From Mytilus trossulus (taxonomy: Eukaryota > Mollusca > Bivalvia > Mytilida > Mytilidae): a stretch of 64,000 bases of DNA. Positions 11,961 through 24,400 of this stretch are shown here, piece by piece. The notes below the pieces were generated by a model. That model worked only from the letters and a program-made list of their open reading frames with translations, made no database searches and was not told where the DNA came from. Each line of letters starts with the position of its first letter. Positions within the stretch are counted from its first letter, which is position 1. A program made the position numbers and the translations under genes. The stretch is from contig NC_086386.1 in the NCBI RefSeq assembly GCF_036588685.1, forward strand, positions 7,038,117 through 7,102,116. Reading direction: 5' to 3'.

Positions 11961-12165
11961 GTTTCGTTTCGTTTCCAAAAGACTCATTAGTGACGCTCGA
12001 ATCAAAAAATGATTAAAAGGCAAAATAAAGTACAAAGTTGAAGAGCATTGAGGACACAAAATCACTAAACTTTTTGCCATACATCATATATACAGCTAAG
12101 GTAATCTATTCCTGAGGTAGAAAAGGCTATGTATTTCAAAAATTCGAAGTTTTGTTAACAGTTAA

Positions 12166-12171
12166 TTTATT
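12166..12171 (-). promoter_or_regulatory. SDS: Putative polyadenylation signal of SDS
   Basis: TTTATT on the plus strand reads AATAAA on the coding strand, about 85 nt after the stop codon at 12256. Confidence 0.5.
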
Positions 12172-12255
12172 ATTGTCAACATATTATAACACAGAAAGTG
12201 GATTGCCTATTATTGTTCATTGTTTAATAGAAATAATGATGCCAATAATAGATAA

Positions 12256-13236
12256 TCATAGACTGAATTGTTCTTTCCATTTCTGAAGTTCGTTTAAACT
12301 GACACCACTCCCTCCACAAACTACCACTAAAACAGTCTTAATAGATCCCAGTTCTCCTCCTTTGATAAGTTTCTCAATAACCCCACTATATACGGCGGCT
12401 AATGTAGCTCCACATGCTGGTTCCACAAGCATTCTGTGATCGTCTGCAAAACGTAAACACGCGCTAACAGCTTCCTTGTCATCCACCACTGAGGATATAA
12501 CTTTATGTTTAGAACAGTACTCCAAAGATGTAGCACTAACAGTACAGGCGCCAAGACATTTGGCAACACTGGTTATACCCGGCAAGGTTACAAGTTTATT
12601 TGCCTTGACAGCAGCATTAAGACTGTCGGCTCCGTCAGTCTCCATTACTAACAATGGTACATCATTCCAGCCCTCCTTCCACATACCTTGTAATAATCCA
12701 TTCATTAAGCCCCCTCCGCCACAACAGGTCACCACCAAGTCTGGTTTGAATCCAAGCTGTACTGATGATTCAGCAATGATTGTCGAATGACCTTCCCAAA
12801 TATCCGGATGGTCAAATGGGTGAATGTACACACAATCAGGATCTTTTGACAGTTCTAACGCATGTTTATTACTTTCGTCCCACATGCTGCCATGATAAAG
12901 TACCTCAGCTGAGAAGTTTTCCCTCAGTTTGTCAGCTACAAACTGTGGGGTGCTCGTTGGCAAGACTATGGTAGCAGGTAAACCTAACTGCTTGGCAGCA
13001 TATGCGGCGGCGAGTCCAGCATTTCCTCCTGAAGCACAGACAATCCGTTTACATCCACTTTCCTTTGCTTTTTGGCACAAATTCCCAATGCCACGTATTT
13101 TAAAAGATCCAGGTATCTGAATATTTTCTAGTTTTAGGTAAACTGAAAATCCTGTTAGTTTTGATATAGACGGACTTAACACTGTTGGTGTTTGTAAGTG
13201 AAGTTTTGATCCGGATGATAGATCATGCGAATTCAT
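12256..13236 (-). CDS. SDS: L-serine dehydratase / L-threonine deaminase (SDS/SDSL-like)
   Basis: A 326-residue, uninterrupted reading frame for a fold-type II PLP enzyme of the serine/threonine dehydratase family, which turns L-serine into pyruvate and L-threonine into 2-oxobutyrate with release of ammonia in the cytosol. Visible residues: PLP-lysine K46 in 'PGSFKIRGIGN', the Asn loop 'ASGGNAG' (68-74), the glycine-rich phosphate loop 'CCGGGGLMNG' (171-180) and a C-terminal 'CGGSG' with C307 near the pyridine ring in homologues. Length matches vertebrate SDS (about 328). The start is well fixed: an in-frame TAA lies 9-12 nt upstream. The whole coding region is one exon, unlike the multi-exon vertebrate gene, but I see no poly-A remnant or target duplication that would prove a retrocopy. 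SDS and SDSL cannot be separated by eye. Confidence 0.93.
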   Translation of the reverse strand: MNSHDLSSGSKLHLQTPTVLSPSISKLTGFSVYLKLENIQIPGSFKIRGIGNLCQKAKESGCKRIVCASGGNAGLAAAYAAKQLGLPATIVLPTSTPQFVADKLRENFSAEVLYHGSMWDESNKHALELSKDPDCVYIHPFDHPDIWEGHSTIIAESSVQLGFKPDLVVTCCGGGGLMNGLLQGMWKEGWNDVPLLVMETDGADSLNAAVKANKLVTLPGITSVAKCLGACTVSATSLEYCSKHKVISSVVDDKEAVSACLRFADDHRMLVEPACGATLAAVYSGVIEKLIKGGELGSIKTVLVVVCGGSGVSLNELQKWKEQFSL

Positions 13237-13581
13237 CGTATTGATTTATAGCTTGAAAAGTATGCCGAATATTGACGATATAGCCTAATTGATATTTGTT
13301 GATCAAAGGTAATACACAAAACACGTGAGGTAAACAATGAAGTGACTAATAATAGAATAACTTCGGATGGGATCTGTTAGTTTTACGACCTTAGGTCACC
13401 ACTTTAAAAAGGGTTGGGTTGCATTTGGAATATTGACAGACCGCAGGCCGGACAGGGTGTGTTAGATATAATTTCTTCAAAGACATGGAAAATATATTTA
13501 TATTACAACATTTTGTTTTATTACGTTAATACTTGGAATCACACAACATAATAGCACGAATAATAATCAAATATTATACAA

Positions 13582-13720
13582 TTACTGTCTTTTGATGAGG
13601 TAAATGTGTGGTTTTATTGACTTTTGAAAAACTGATATTCACTGAGGCCAACGGCCGAAGTAAATATCAGTTTTTCAAAAGTCAATAAAACTACATATTT
13701 ACCGAAACAAAAGACAGTAA
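13582..13720. repeat. Long imperfect hairpin element (fold-back MITE-like)
   Basis: The left arm begins TTACTGTCTTTTG and the right arm ends CAAAAGACAGTAA, with the complementary stretch 'TGACTTTTGAAAAACTGATA' / 'TATCAGTTTTTCAAAAGTCA' nearer the loop. The apex is GC-rich (GAGGCCAACGGCCGAAG). One of five such hairpins in the window. Confidence 0.8.
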
Positions 13721-14505
13721 ATGTATTATTCCATATTCCGAAAGAAATTAATGTAATAGAAAATATTTACCAAAACCAATTGTACATCAAACGTTTTTTA
13801 CCAAAATTATACATGTAAAAGCACGCGACGTTTTGCGCGGTGAATATCCTTTTTCCGCAGGTGAATATGCTTATTTATTCAAAATCCCGTTCATATAGAA
13901 AAACCTACTTATATTTTATCAATATGGAATAATATAAGATTATTATTATGTTAACGTTACGATTTTGAAATATCTGCAGATTGTTTTCTTTTTCTGTTGA
14001 AGATAAGCAAGATCATATGCCACAAAGTAATCGAACATTTTAGATTCTTATTAACCTTGTTGCAAAATCTCCTGTTTCAGAGTCAATCGTCAATCTAATT
14101 AAAATATAGATCTCTGATTTCGACCGTTATACTACATTATACTACATATTATTATATAGACTTTTAAAATGTAACATGTCTGACATTAATTGACATATGT
14201 CCGGTGTGTGCACAATCTTTAGAAGATTTAGAACATATGTTTCAATCTGCCACAATTCAGCGGCTGATTTTCTGAGGAATTTTTTTAACAAATTGTATTA
14301 TTGTGCAATGTGGATGATACCCTTGTACGCTTGAGTTTGACCAAACGATGCCAATGGGTTTTTTGAAGAGAAGTAACGGTTCATGTTAATTTTTATTTCG
14401 CAAATTTTATTATGAGTATATATAGCAAGATTTAGTATCTTTAAAAGAAGATATTTCGTATTGTTGAATCCTCGACCTAAACACAATTTAGTAGACTATT
14501 TTAAA

Positions 14506-14677
14506 TAGATATAGGAAGATGTGGTGTGAGTGCCAATGAGACAACTCTCCTTCCAAATAACAATTTAAAAATTAAACCATTATAGGTTAAAGTACGGCCT
14601 TCAACACGGAGCCTTGGCTCACACCGAACAACAAGCTATAAAGGGCCCCAAAATTACTAGTGTAAAACATTGTTAGA
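14506..14677 (-). repeat. Interspersed repeat family A
   Basis: Reverse-strand copy: 'GAAGATGTGGTGTGAGTGCC', 'GTACGGCCTTCAACACGGAG'. Nearly identical to 19395-19565 over about 165 bp, so one or both are young. Confidence 0.75.
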
Positions 14678-14904
14678 AAATAAAAACCCTCATTATTTTT
14701 ATCTTTTATATCAGAGAAAGGAACATTTCTATTAGAAAAATATTTTAGATCGGACAATCTCCTTATTAAAGTAACAGATAACTATGCAAAATATTGTATT
14801 AATTTTAACTGAATTAGTTGATAAATGTATGAAGCATATATAAACTTTTGTTCAATTGCTATTAATATTGTTTTAACTGATTAAATGTAAAAAGTAAAAC
14901 AACA

Positions 14905-15200
14905 AAAATACTGAACTCCGAGAAAAAAATCAAATTGGAAAGTCCCTAATCAAATAGCAAAATCAAATGATAAAACATATCAAACGAATGGACAAAATCT
15001 GTCATACTCCTGACTTGGTATAGACATTTTCAAATGTAGAAAATGGTGGATTGAACCTGGTGTTATAGCGCTAAACCTCTCACCTGTATGACAGTCGCAT
15101 CAAATTCATTTATATTTACAACGATGTGTGAACAAAAAAGACATAATAGGTAAAATAGTCGTAATATGTAACTGTCTGTTTGTGACACCAGGTACTGCCT
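14905..15200 (+). repeat. Interspersed repeat family G
   Basis: Mussel-type repeat with 'GAAAGTCCCTAATCAAATAG', 'TCCTGACTTGGTATAGACAT' and 'AGCGCTAAACCTCTCACCTG'. A diverged, reverse-strand partial copy lies at about 18860-18990. Confidence 0.6.
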
Positions 15201-15234
15201 GATGATTTTTTTTTATTATACATGTTTGAATAAA

Positions 15235-15460
15235 ATTGTATCCATAGAAAAAGACCGATGGCTTCAGTGCTGAAGGTCTTGAGTTCGATTCTGACCGTCG
15301 GGGAGCTAAAAAAAAAATCAGTACATCAGAAGAGTGATTGTCACACCCACACATATCTCTGGTACCCAGACCGGAGTTTAAACTAGAATTGGTTCTTTAT
15401 GGACCTTGGCCGTTAGTCAAAGTTGTCCCCGACTATTTATGACCAAAAAACATGATACCA
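15235..15460 (-). repeat. Interspersed repeat family B (SINE-like, with box-B-like motif)
   Basis: Contains 'TCTTGAGTTCGATTCTGACC', resembling a Pol III box B, and 'CTCTGGTACCCAGACCGGAG', which matches the opposite strand of 41140-41460. The box B suggests a tRNA-derived SINE but I cannot fold a convincing tRNA head. Confidence 0.55.
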
Positions 15461-15469
15461 GAATCGCTT

Positions 15470-17357
15470 TTTTAGCTCACCTGTCCCGAAGGGACAAGTG
15501 AGCTTATGCCATCACTTGGCGTCCGTCGTCGTCCGTCGTCTGTCGTCGTCTGTCGTCGTCGTCGTCTGTCGTCGTAAACTATTTCAAGAATCTTCTCCTC
15601 TGAAACTACTGGGCCAAATACTTTCAAACTTTAACTGAATGTTCCTTAGGGTATCTTATTTATAAATTGTATCCGAAGTTTTGATCTATCAACAAACATG
15701 GTCGCCATTGCTAAAAATAGAACATAGGGGTCAAATGCAGTTTTTGGCTTATAACTCAAAAACCAAAGCATTTAGAGCAAATCTGACATGGGGTAATATT
15801 GTTTATCTATCTGCTCTAAAATTTTCAGATGAATCAGACAACCCGTTGTTGGGTTGCTGCCCCTGAATTGGTAATTTTAAGGAAATTTTGCTGTTTTTGG
15901 TTATTATCTTGAATATTATTATAGATAGAGATAAACTGTAAACAGCAATAATGTTCAGCAAAGTAAGATTTACAAATAAGTCAACATAACGAAAATGGTC
16001 AGTTGACCCCTTTAGGAGTTATTGCCCTTTATAGTCAATTTTTAACCATTTTTCGTATATCTTAGAAATCTTTTACAAAAATCTTCTCCTCTGAAACTAC
16101 TGGGCCAAATACTTCCAAACTTTAACTGAATGTTTCTTAGGGTATCTAGTTTGTAAATTGTATCTGAAGTTATGATCTATCAACAAACGTGGTCGCCATT
16201 GCTAAAAATAGAACATAGGGGTCAAATGCAGTTTTTGGCTTATAACTCAAAAACCAAAGCATTTAGAGCAATCCGACATGGAGTAATATTGTTTATCAGG
16301 TCAAGATCTGTCTGCCCTGAAATTTTCAGATGAATCAGACAACCCGGTGTTGGGTTGCTGCCCCTGAATTGGTAATTTTAAGGAAATTTTGCTGTTTTTG
16401 GTTATTATCTTGAATTTTATTATAGATAGAGATAAACTGTAAACAGCAATAATGTTCAGCAAAGTAAGATTTACAAATGAGTCAACATGAAGGAAAGGGT
16501 CAGTTGACCCCTTTAGGAGTTATTGCCCTTTATAGTCAATTTTTAACCATTTTTCGTAAATCTTAGTAATCTTTTACAAAAATCTTCTCCTCTGAAACTG
16601 CTGGGCCAAATACTTCCAAACTTTAACTGAATGTTCCTTATGGTATCTAGCTTGTAAATTGTATCTGAAGTTATGATCTATCAACAAACATGGTCGCCAT
16701 TGCTAAAAATAGAACATAGGGGTCAAATGCAGTTTTTGGCTTATAACTCAAAAACCAAAGCATTTAGAGCAAATCTGACGTGGGTAATATTGTTAATCAT
16801 GTCAAGATCTATCTGCCCTGAAATTTTCAGATGAATCAGACAACCTGTTGTTGGGTTGCTGCCCCTGAATTGATAATTTTAAGGAAATTTTGCTGTTTTT
16901 GTTTATTATCTTGAATATAATTATAGATAGAAATAAACTGTAAACAGCAATAATGTTCAGCAAAATAAGATCTTCAATTAAGTCAATTTGACCAAAAGTG
17001 TCAATTGACCCCTTAAGGAGTTATTGCCCTTTAAAGACTTTTTTCACAATTTGTTCATCATGTTGACTTACTTTAAAAAATCTTCTCCTTTGAAACTGCT
17101 GTATCAATTTCAGCCAAACTTAGGCTAAATGAGTTTCAGAGTATCTAGTATAAATTTTATATTTTATTTCCTTGTATGTCAAGAAACATAGCTCCTATGG
17201 CTAAAATAGAACAAAGGAGAAAATGATTATTTTTTTTGGCTTTTGAAGAAAATAGGACGATCCAAAAAACATTTAGATAAACTGAAAAGCCAAAATAATC
17301 ATTGATTAGAGATTTAACCAAAAGAATTAAGGTGAGCGATTCAGGCTCTTGAGAGCC
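15470..17357 (+). mobile_element. Hairpin-ended element with ~497-bp tandem core (copy a)
   Basis: Starts with TTAGCTCACCTG in a stem-loop (GCTCACCTGTCCC / GGGACAAGTGAGC), followed by a GTC-rich stretch (15528-15577). The core is three full units and a partial fourth; the marker TCTTCTCCTC is at 15591, 16082, 16583 and 17081, periods 491-501. The far end is AAGGTGAGCGATTCAGGCTC with a second palindrome AGGCTCTTGAGAGCCT. Homologous elements in reverse orientation are at 33194-34965 and 62460-63903. I know this sequence as one of the most abundant bivalve repeats. It encodes no transposase; short open stretches such as 15681-15866 are the repeat itself. Confidence 0.85.
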
Positions 17358-20300
17358 TCTTGTTAAAAATATTAGTCCTTTTTCAAACTTAAGATAGCCG
17401 GAAAATCTGTATATCATTGAACCAGTGACTTATTGATATTTTATACAGAGTAATTCAGTGTATTAGTCCCAGAATGAATCGCTTCTTTCCACTTTAGATT
17501 TTCCAAGGTCGACGTTTAAAGAGACACACTGGTAAAAGCTCTAAATATGTATTCCACTGAGTGTATAAATAATCTTTCAATCTGTTCAATTGACGTCTGG
17601 ATCTGGCATGTACGTAACTACTACTAGTAGTCCTTTGTTAATTTATGCCGAGACTACTGAAACACAGTGTTATAGTCCTTTCAGATTTACGTATCATTGT
17701 CATTTTGCTTAGTTTCGTCTATTAACTTTTCTGGCATCGGACTCAGTTTGGCTGTGGATATTGTTATGTAATTGTTTATTTTACATTGGCTAGAGGTATA
17801 GGGAATGCAGTCAGTACCCTCTGGTCTTTGTTAGTTTTGTATGTTTTTCTCTCTCCATTTTTAGGTAAAGACTGCATGAAATGCAATCAAACCCTTATAG
17901 GACTGACTTGATATCAAAATCTTCCAAGGCTTATCAGTACCTTTTGATTCACAAATTATAGTGCATTGATCATAAAATTCTATACATCCTATAGTAAGTA
18001 TCTTACTATACAAATCCTTGATCCTATCCATGAACATTAGATGTCATATATGCTCAGATATTCAAGGCACAAAATGATGTTACAGTTGTCAAGAAAATAA
18101 TACTTCTATGATAAACTGCAACTGGTCTAAATCAGAGGTTCTGAATTTAGACTAGGAACATCAATTTGAGTAAAATTAGTTTTATCATTTGATTGCTTAA
18201 TCACATGTTCAATTTAGCTGTGTAAAATTTAATTACTCAGTATTGAAAAAGGCAACAAGAACTGATTTACACATGAAATAACTGAATTTTAAAGCTGTAA
18301 GTTTTATCTGAATTATTTGGAACTCCAATAATGCTGTCTGCTCTATCATTGTTAAAAAAAAAATCCATTTAGTGTTTAGCAAATAGCACCATAGGATTTG
18401 AAATAACAATGTGAAATTCATTCCATTATAACACCCATTGAGATAGCATCATGGTGTTAGAATCACTGGAGAGAAAACAACCATTTAGTGAGTGTAACAG
18501 ACTATAAATGGGTAGATAAATTCCATGAGCAAGAAAATGTCATCCTCAATGCAATTCATAAGAATTTTTTTTACACATCTATAAAAATTGGATAATTTCA
18601 GCTGTTTTCAACATTTTGGTCAGTACTTCTTACCATTTAGGAAAAAAAATATTTTTTTTTATTGTGTACAATGAAATAAGTGGTCATGATGTCCTGAACT
18701 ATGTATGTATTTTATTGTTTTTTTTTTTTTTTTTAACTTTTACAATACATGATCAAAATAGGCAAAAGGAGGGGCATGACTGTGTTTTTAGGGGGGTCAG
18801 GTGTTGAGGGTTAGTTTGATCTTTTGTAGGTTTAGCTAGCTATAAAACCAGGTTTAATCCACAATTTTGTACATAAGGAAATGCCTGTACCAAGTCAGGA
18901 ATATGAGTTGTTATTTTTTTGAGCTTTTGATTTTGCCATTTGATTACAGACCTTTTGATTTGAATTTTCCTTGGAGATTGGTATTTTTTTTTGTACTGTC
19001 CATTGATTTTGGTGATTCCAGATGTACTTGAAAGTACAGTATAATAGTACAATATACTACAAAACTTGACAGCAATATTTTAAGGGTACATGATTATGCA
19101 CATGCTATTATATAATTTGAAATTGGACCTATACAACAATTTTTACTGAAAAATAAATTCTACATGACATAATTTCTGGTTAAATAAATAAAATAACAAG
19201 TCCAGAGCTTATATTATTTTATTCATATGGACAAAAACTTAACATTTATCAGGTATAAAAAAACAGACAATTTTTGTCCAATATCTAGGTATGAAATTGA
19301 CAAGTTTAATAACAATCAATACTTAAATATGGATAACAGCATTTATCAATAAAGCTGAATCCCATATAGCAATTTCTTGGAATATAACTTTAACCATAGA
19401 TATAGGAAGATGTGGTGTGAGTGCCAATGAGACAACTCTCCATCCAAATAACAATTTAAAAATTAAACCATTATAGGTTAAAGTACGGCCTTCAACACGG
19501 AGCCTTGGCTCACACCAAACAACAAGCTATAAAGGGCCCCAAAATTACTAGTGTAAAACCATTCAAACGGGAAAACCAACGGTCTAATCTATATAAACAA
19601 AACGAGAAACGAGAAACACGTATATATTACAGAAACAAACGACAACTACTGTACATCAGATTCATACATATATATATATATATATAATGATAAGAATATA
19701 ATGTAAAATGTGTTTTAGTAAAAACAAAAGTGCATTTTTTTTTCTTTTCTGTGAAAATATTTTAGACAAGAAAAATTTGACAACAGTGGATAAAATTATC
19801 TGGCTTCAATCTTGACCATAAGTCTTTAGATAAAGTTTTTTTTCTGAACAATTTTTATTTTGTCTAGTCTTATTTAACTCATATTAAGGGGATAGTTAGA
19901 AATCAAGTCGTTACTGTCAATTCAGGAATTATTGTGATGTCTTTATTATTGCAAATAATGCAAAAAGGATATAATCGCAATAATTTAAACTCACATTTTG
20001 AATAAATTAAATTCACATTTTAGTTTTAAATGGCAAAATTGCAATAATAAATGCATGCAATAATTTCTGGATTTACAGAACACATTATTTACAAAATATA
20101 TTCAAATTTATTTTTATTTATATGTCTGCACATGACAGTGTCAATGATCACATCAAGATGTATATGGTGCATTACAATGTACAATGCATCAGGACTAATG
20201 CATCAAATAGTTCCTGATCCATTGTTGCACAATTTGTGTTTGTATTTTGTAGATATATTTATAAACTTGTACTTGAGTTTCTCTTTGTAAAACAAGACTG

Positions 20301-21329
20301 ATGCCATCCTTTGTATGTTTATTGGTCTGCTCATATAACTGGTGAGTACAAAATTAGGGCTTGAAACACCAAATCCATTATTTTCAATGGTTGTTTTCTG
20401 AGTCTGAGTTTTATAACAGCAAGGACTAGTCTTTTAACATTTCATTCTGTTGTTTATTTTTTCAAAACACAATAGTTTACTATGACAATCTATCAAAAAT
20501 GTTAAATTTCATCTTAATTTGAGGTAGTTTGTTTTTATTTAACTTTCACAGAATCTATGAAAATAACTTTAGATAACAAGTTGAGACTCTAATTATATGA
20601 TTTTACATACAGTTTAACAGGTAGTGGCTGCATGGCTGACTTGAGAATTACTAATACAACACAATTTCCATTGAAAATTTATTTAAAGCTATATAGGTAT
20701 GATTTAAACTAACAATTGAAAAGAAAAACAGATTAGTATTTATATTGTAACTACAGATAATTTATTTTGTACATAATTATTATTTTGAATTGGAACAGAT
20801 AGTTCTGATTTCAGCAAAATTTTTCAATCATGATGTCAAATTCTACCTTTTTATAGAGTTTTTGGCTTTAACTTCTTATCAAAAATAAAATCATTGAAAA
20901 AACATATAAAAGATAAAACTGTCAAAATAATTGGAAGACACAACATTTACTAATGTTGACCTCAACATGACATTTGGATCAGATCTTAAATTGATAAAAA
21001 AAAAAATGTAATAGAAATGTAATGGATAAGGCTTTTGAGAATGAATCAGCTGTTTCATATTATGCCGGAAATTTTGATCTTTTTAAATACTATAAAAATA
21101 ATTGAAGAAACATCTGAATATTTATACTACAATACAGAAAAATATAAAAAACAAGAAATGTCTCAAAGTAACAAATAGCATATTTTCAAAATAAGTAAGA
21201 TGACAAAAAGTACAACATGAACAGTACAATACATGGATACAAATTTTATGTCAGCAGCATTTACAAAACATCCCCTTTGGTATCATTCCCAGCATGCATT
21301 ATACCTAGTTCTGACAGGAAGTACAATAC
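17358..21329. other. Intergenic sequence with scattered repeats
   Basis: AT-rich DNA downstream of the PGM2 gene. It includes a short family E fragment (about 17785-17860), a diverged family G fragment (18860-18990), a family A copy (19395-19565) and a TA microsatellite (about 19664-19687). The part just below 21330 must hold the PGM2 3' untranslated region, but I cannot choose a polyadenylation site with confidence. Confidence 0.6.
19395..19565 (-). repeat. Interspersed repeat family A
   Basis: Near-identical to 14506-14677 in the same orientation. Confidence 0.75.
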
Positions 21330-21435
21330 TTATGTCACCCTTGTTTGTAGGTTGTATTTCTCTGGCTGGAGGAAGTATGTTATTATACACTGTACAATAT
21401 CTTCTAATTCATGCTGAGCTGACTGCTTGTCCAAT
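21330..21435 (-). CDS. PGM2: PGM2 exon 18, C-terminus and stop
   Basis: 106 nt. Acceptor TTACAG; '[14 protein letters not shown]' then TAA at 21332-21330. The F-x-QPxKYNLQ ending matches vertebrate PGM2. Confidence 0.9.
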
Positions 21436-24400
21436 CTGTAAACATATCATATTTATTAATACATAAAATTGTGAATGGAAATGGGGAATGTGTCAAAGAG
21501 ACAACAACCCGACCATAGAAAAAACAACAGCAGAAGATCACCAACAAGTCTTCAATGTAGTGAGAAATTCCCGCACCAGAGGCGTAGATTTTAATATTAT
21601 TGAGTGTTACTAGTTCTAAAATAACATATAAGCCGTGTAACGTATGAATATTTTTTTTTATTTAAGTCTTGTAAAGGAAAACACAAAATGGAGCTGATAG
21701 CCATACTTCTGCAAATGACAAAAGCCACCTTTCTGTGAGATGTGAAGTCTTTTGATATGTTTGTTTTTAAGTTATTACAATAATTGTAACTTTTTAATCT
21801 TGAGACTGTCCTTTTACATGGTTCATCATTAGAATCCTGTTTGTTTCAAAATAATATGTTAAAAGACCATTGTTTGGAAATAAAAACAAATGTTTTTAAA
21901 TATCATCTTTTTACTAAGGATAGATGCACATCTCTATAAACTTACCCTTTCTGTGGATCTGGTTTATGTTCAGTATAATATTTGATCTTAGGTTCTGTTC
22001 CACTCGTCCTAAGTGTGGCTACACAACCATTCTCAAATGTATATGTAACCATCTGACTTGACTTACTCACTGGTAAAGTCTGGAATATATTTAATAAAAT
22101 ACATGTTAAATTTATATTATTTTTAATATGAGGAAGGCGCTACCTTAAATGCCAGCTTTATACTAAGACAATGTCCTATATATTGATTGGTTGTTGGTTG
22201 TTTAATGTCCAGTGGCAAGTATTTCACATATGGTCCTTTTTCGGTTCTTTTCTGTAAATCATCACTCTTTTCTGTAAGTTGTCGAACACGATGTAGCTTA
22301 CTTTAACTGTAACATGCAAATAGACCATCTTTGTATTGCTACACTAAAAAAGTTTACTGTTATACAAGTGTCCATCAAAAGTTTTTTTTTTTCAATCAAA
22401 ATAAGTTTGTTCCTTCATTTAACAATGATCAGAATGAATCATAAGGTAGATAACTCTGTACTTACTGGTATATTGTCTGGTTTACTGTTATCAATTCCTA
22501 CTGTTAGGTCTCTTACATATTTAATTTTATATGGACCACAGGTATCAGGGTGCTATAAAGACAAAGATATGACTGATAACATCAACAGTAGCAATTCTAA
22601 ACAAAAATCAACGAATAAAATTCTTAGTTTCATCATATTCCAGAGCCTGAAAATATTATTATTGTAACAAGCACATAACTGATTGATTGATTGATAGTTG
22701 GGTGTTTAACACATCTTTCAGCAATATTGGCCATATCACGTAACTTTTATAGGTAAAAAATTCAGAGTGCCCCCGAAGAACCACAACTTTTAAGTGAAAT
22801 TAGTGTTACTTTTTTTTTTTTTTTTGATTGATACTATCTTGTTTTTCTTTAATGTAAGAGGTAAATAAATATCAAAAGGTTAATTTAAATAGAAATTGCT
22901 CATTTACATAGTCATAGTGTATGTAGAATATTCTAGCTAAATGGTTTTCTCTATCTAAAAAGTTATATTATTATACACTTACCTTCCCAGTTCCATTAAA
23001 ATTTCTCAGATCATCAAACAACTTTTTTATAACATCTTTATCATGGCAGATAAAGTAGGAATTCAAACTTATGTGGTAGCCATACCTGTAAGAGAATATT
23101 ACAAATAATAAATTAATTAGCTGGTGCCACTTTCAGCACTTTATCATACTGGCGTTGTTTTATTTGTGGAGGAAGCCAGAGTACACATTGTTATGCATTT
23201 ACTTTTCTACATTGGCTAGAGGTATAGGGGAGGGTTGAGATCTCACAAACATGTTTAACCCCGCCGCATTTTTGCGCCTGTCCCAAGTCAGAAGCCTCTG
23301 GTCTTTGTTTGTCTTGTATTATTTTAATTTTAGTTGCTTGTGTACAATTTGGAAATTAGTATGGCGTTCATTATCACTGAACTAGTATAAATTTGTTTAG
23401 GGGCCAGCTGAAGGACGCCTCCAGGTGCGGGAATTTCTTGCTACATTGAAGACCTGTTGGTGACCTTCTGCTGTTGTTTTTTCTATGGTCGGGTTGTTGT
23501 CTCTTTGACACATTCCCCATTTCCATTCTCAATTTTAGTCAGTCAAACATGGTATGGCCCCACATAACTCAAAAACTGTCAGTTGAAAACATCGATATAG
23601 TATGGTTAACTGGAAATGATGATAAGCAGGCTACAAAGCTTTCAGGCAAGTAGATAAAGAGGAGTAAAGTATGTAATGGGTGGATAGAGGAAGACAATTA
23701 ATGTGACCTCTGAAATAGCTAAGTGCAGTACAGTCAGGCTTTGATTAGCAGGTGTGTGCTTCCTCAAAAAAAGTTTAAATAGAGAGTATATTTTTTAGAC
23801 ATCAGAGCTAAGATCAATTGATATAAATACATGTACTACAATAAAAAGGAACACCTCACAAAATAAAATTGAGTATTCTATGACAAAGTTTTTCATATCA
23901 GAATATCATACTTATTATTTATTTTTTTTAAATAATTTCTGTATTTCTGTATTTAAAATGTATTTTCTAATAAAAATATTGTATGTAATGTTCACTTTGA
24001 TTGGAACATTATTTCATTGAAAAAATCCAGGATTGATGGTCTGAAATTGCAGGTACAAACACATTCATCCTAGCTGGGATGATTATTTTAGGAAATAAGT
24101 AGTGTTTTTTTTTTCAGTTGGATGAGTATAGATATAACATCATTGTATTTGAAGATATGTAGGCATCATTTTTTTATTTGATGGTCACAAAATCCTTATA
24201 GAAGTATAACAGAACAGTAACTTACTTTTGGTAAACATTTTCTAGTTGTTTGTAAAGTGTAAGACCCTGGTCATACAGATAAGTGGCCATCTCTGCTGTT
24301 ACCATGGAGGCACTGACTCCATCCTTGTCTAGCACACTGGAACCACACATGAATCCTGTGGAACAAAAACAGGCATTTGTCATGGGTGATATACATTAAT

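Noticed and set aside
15260-15305. tRNA gene
   Set aside because: Only a box-B-like word is present; I could not pair an acceptor stem, D arm and anticodon arm.
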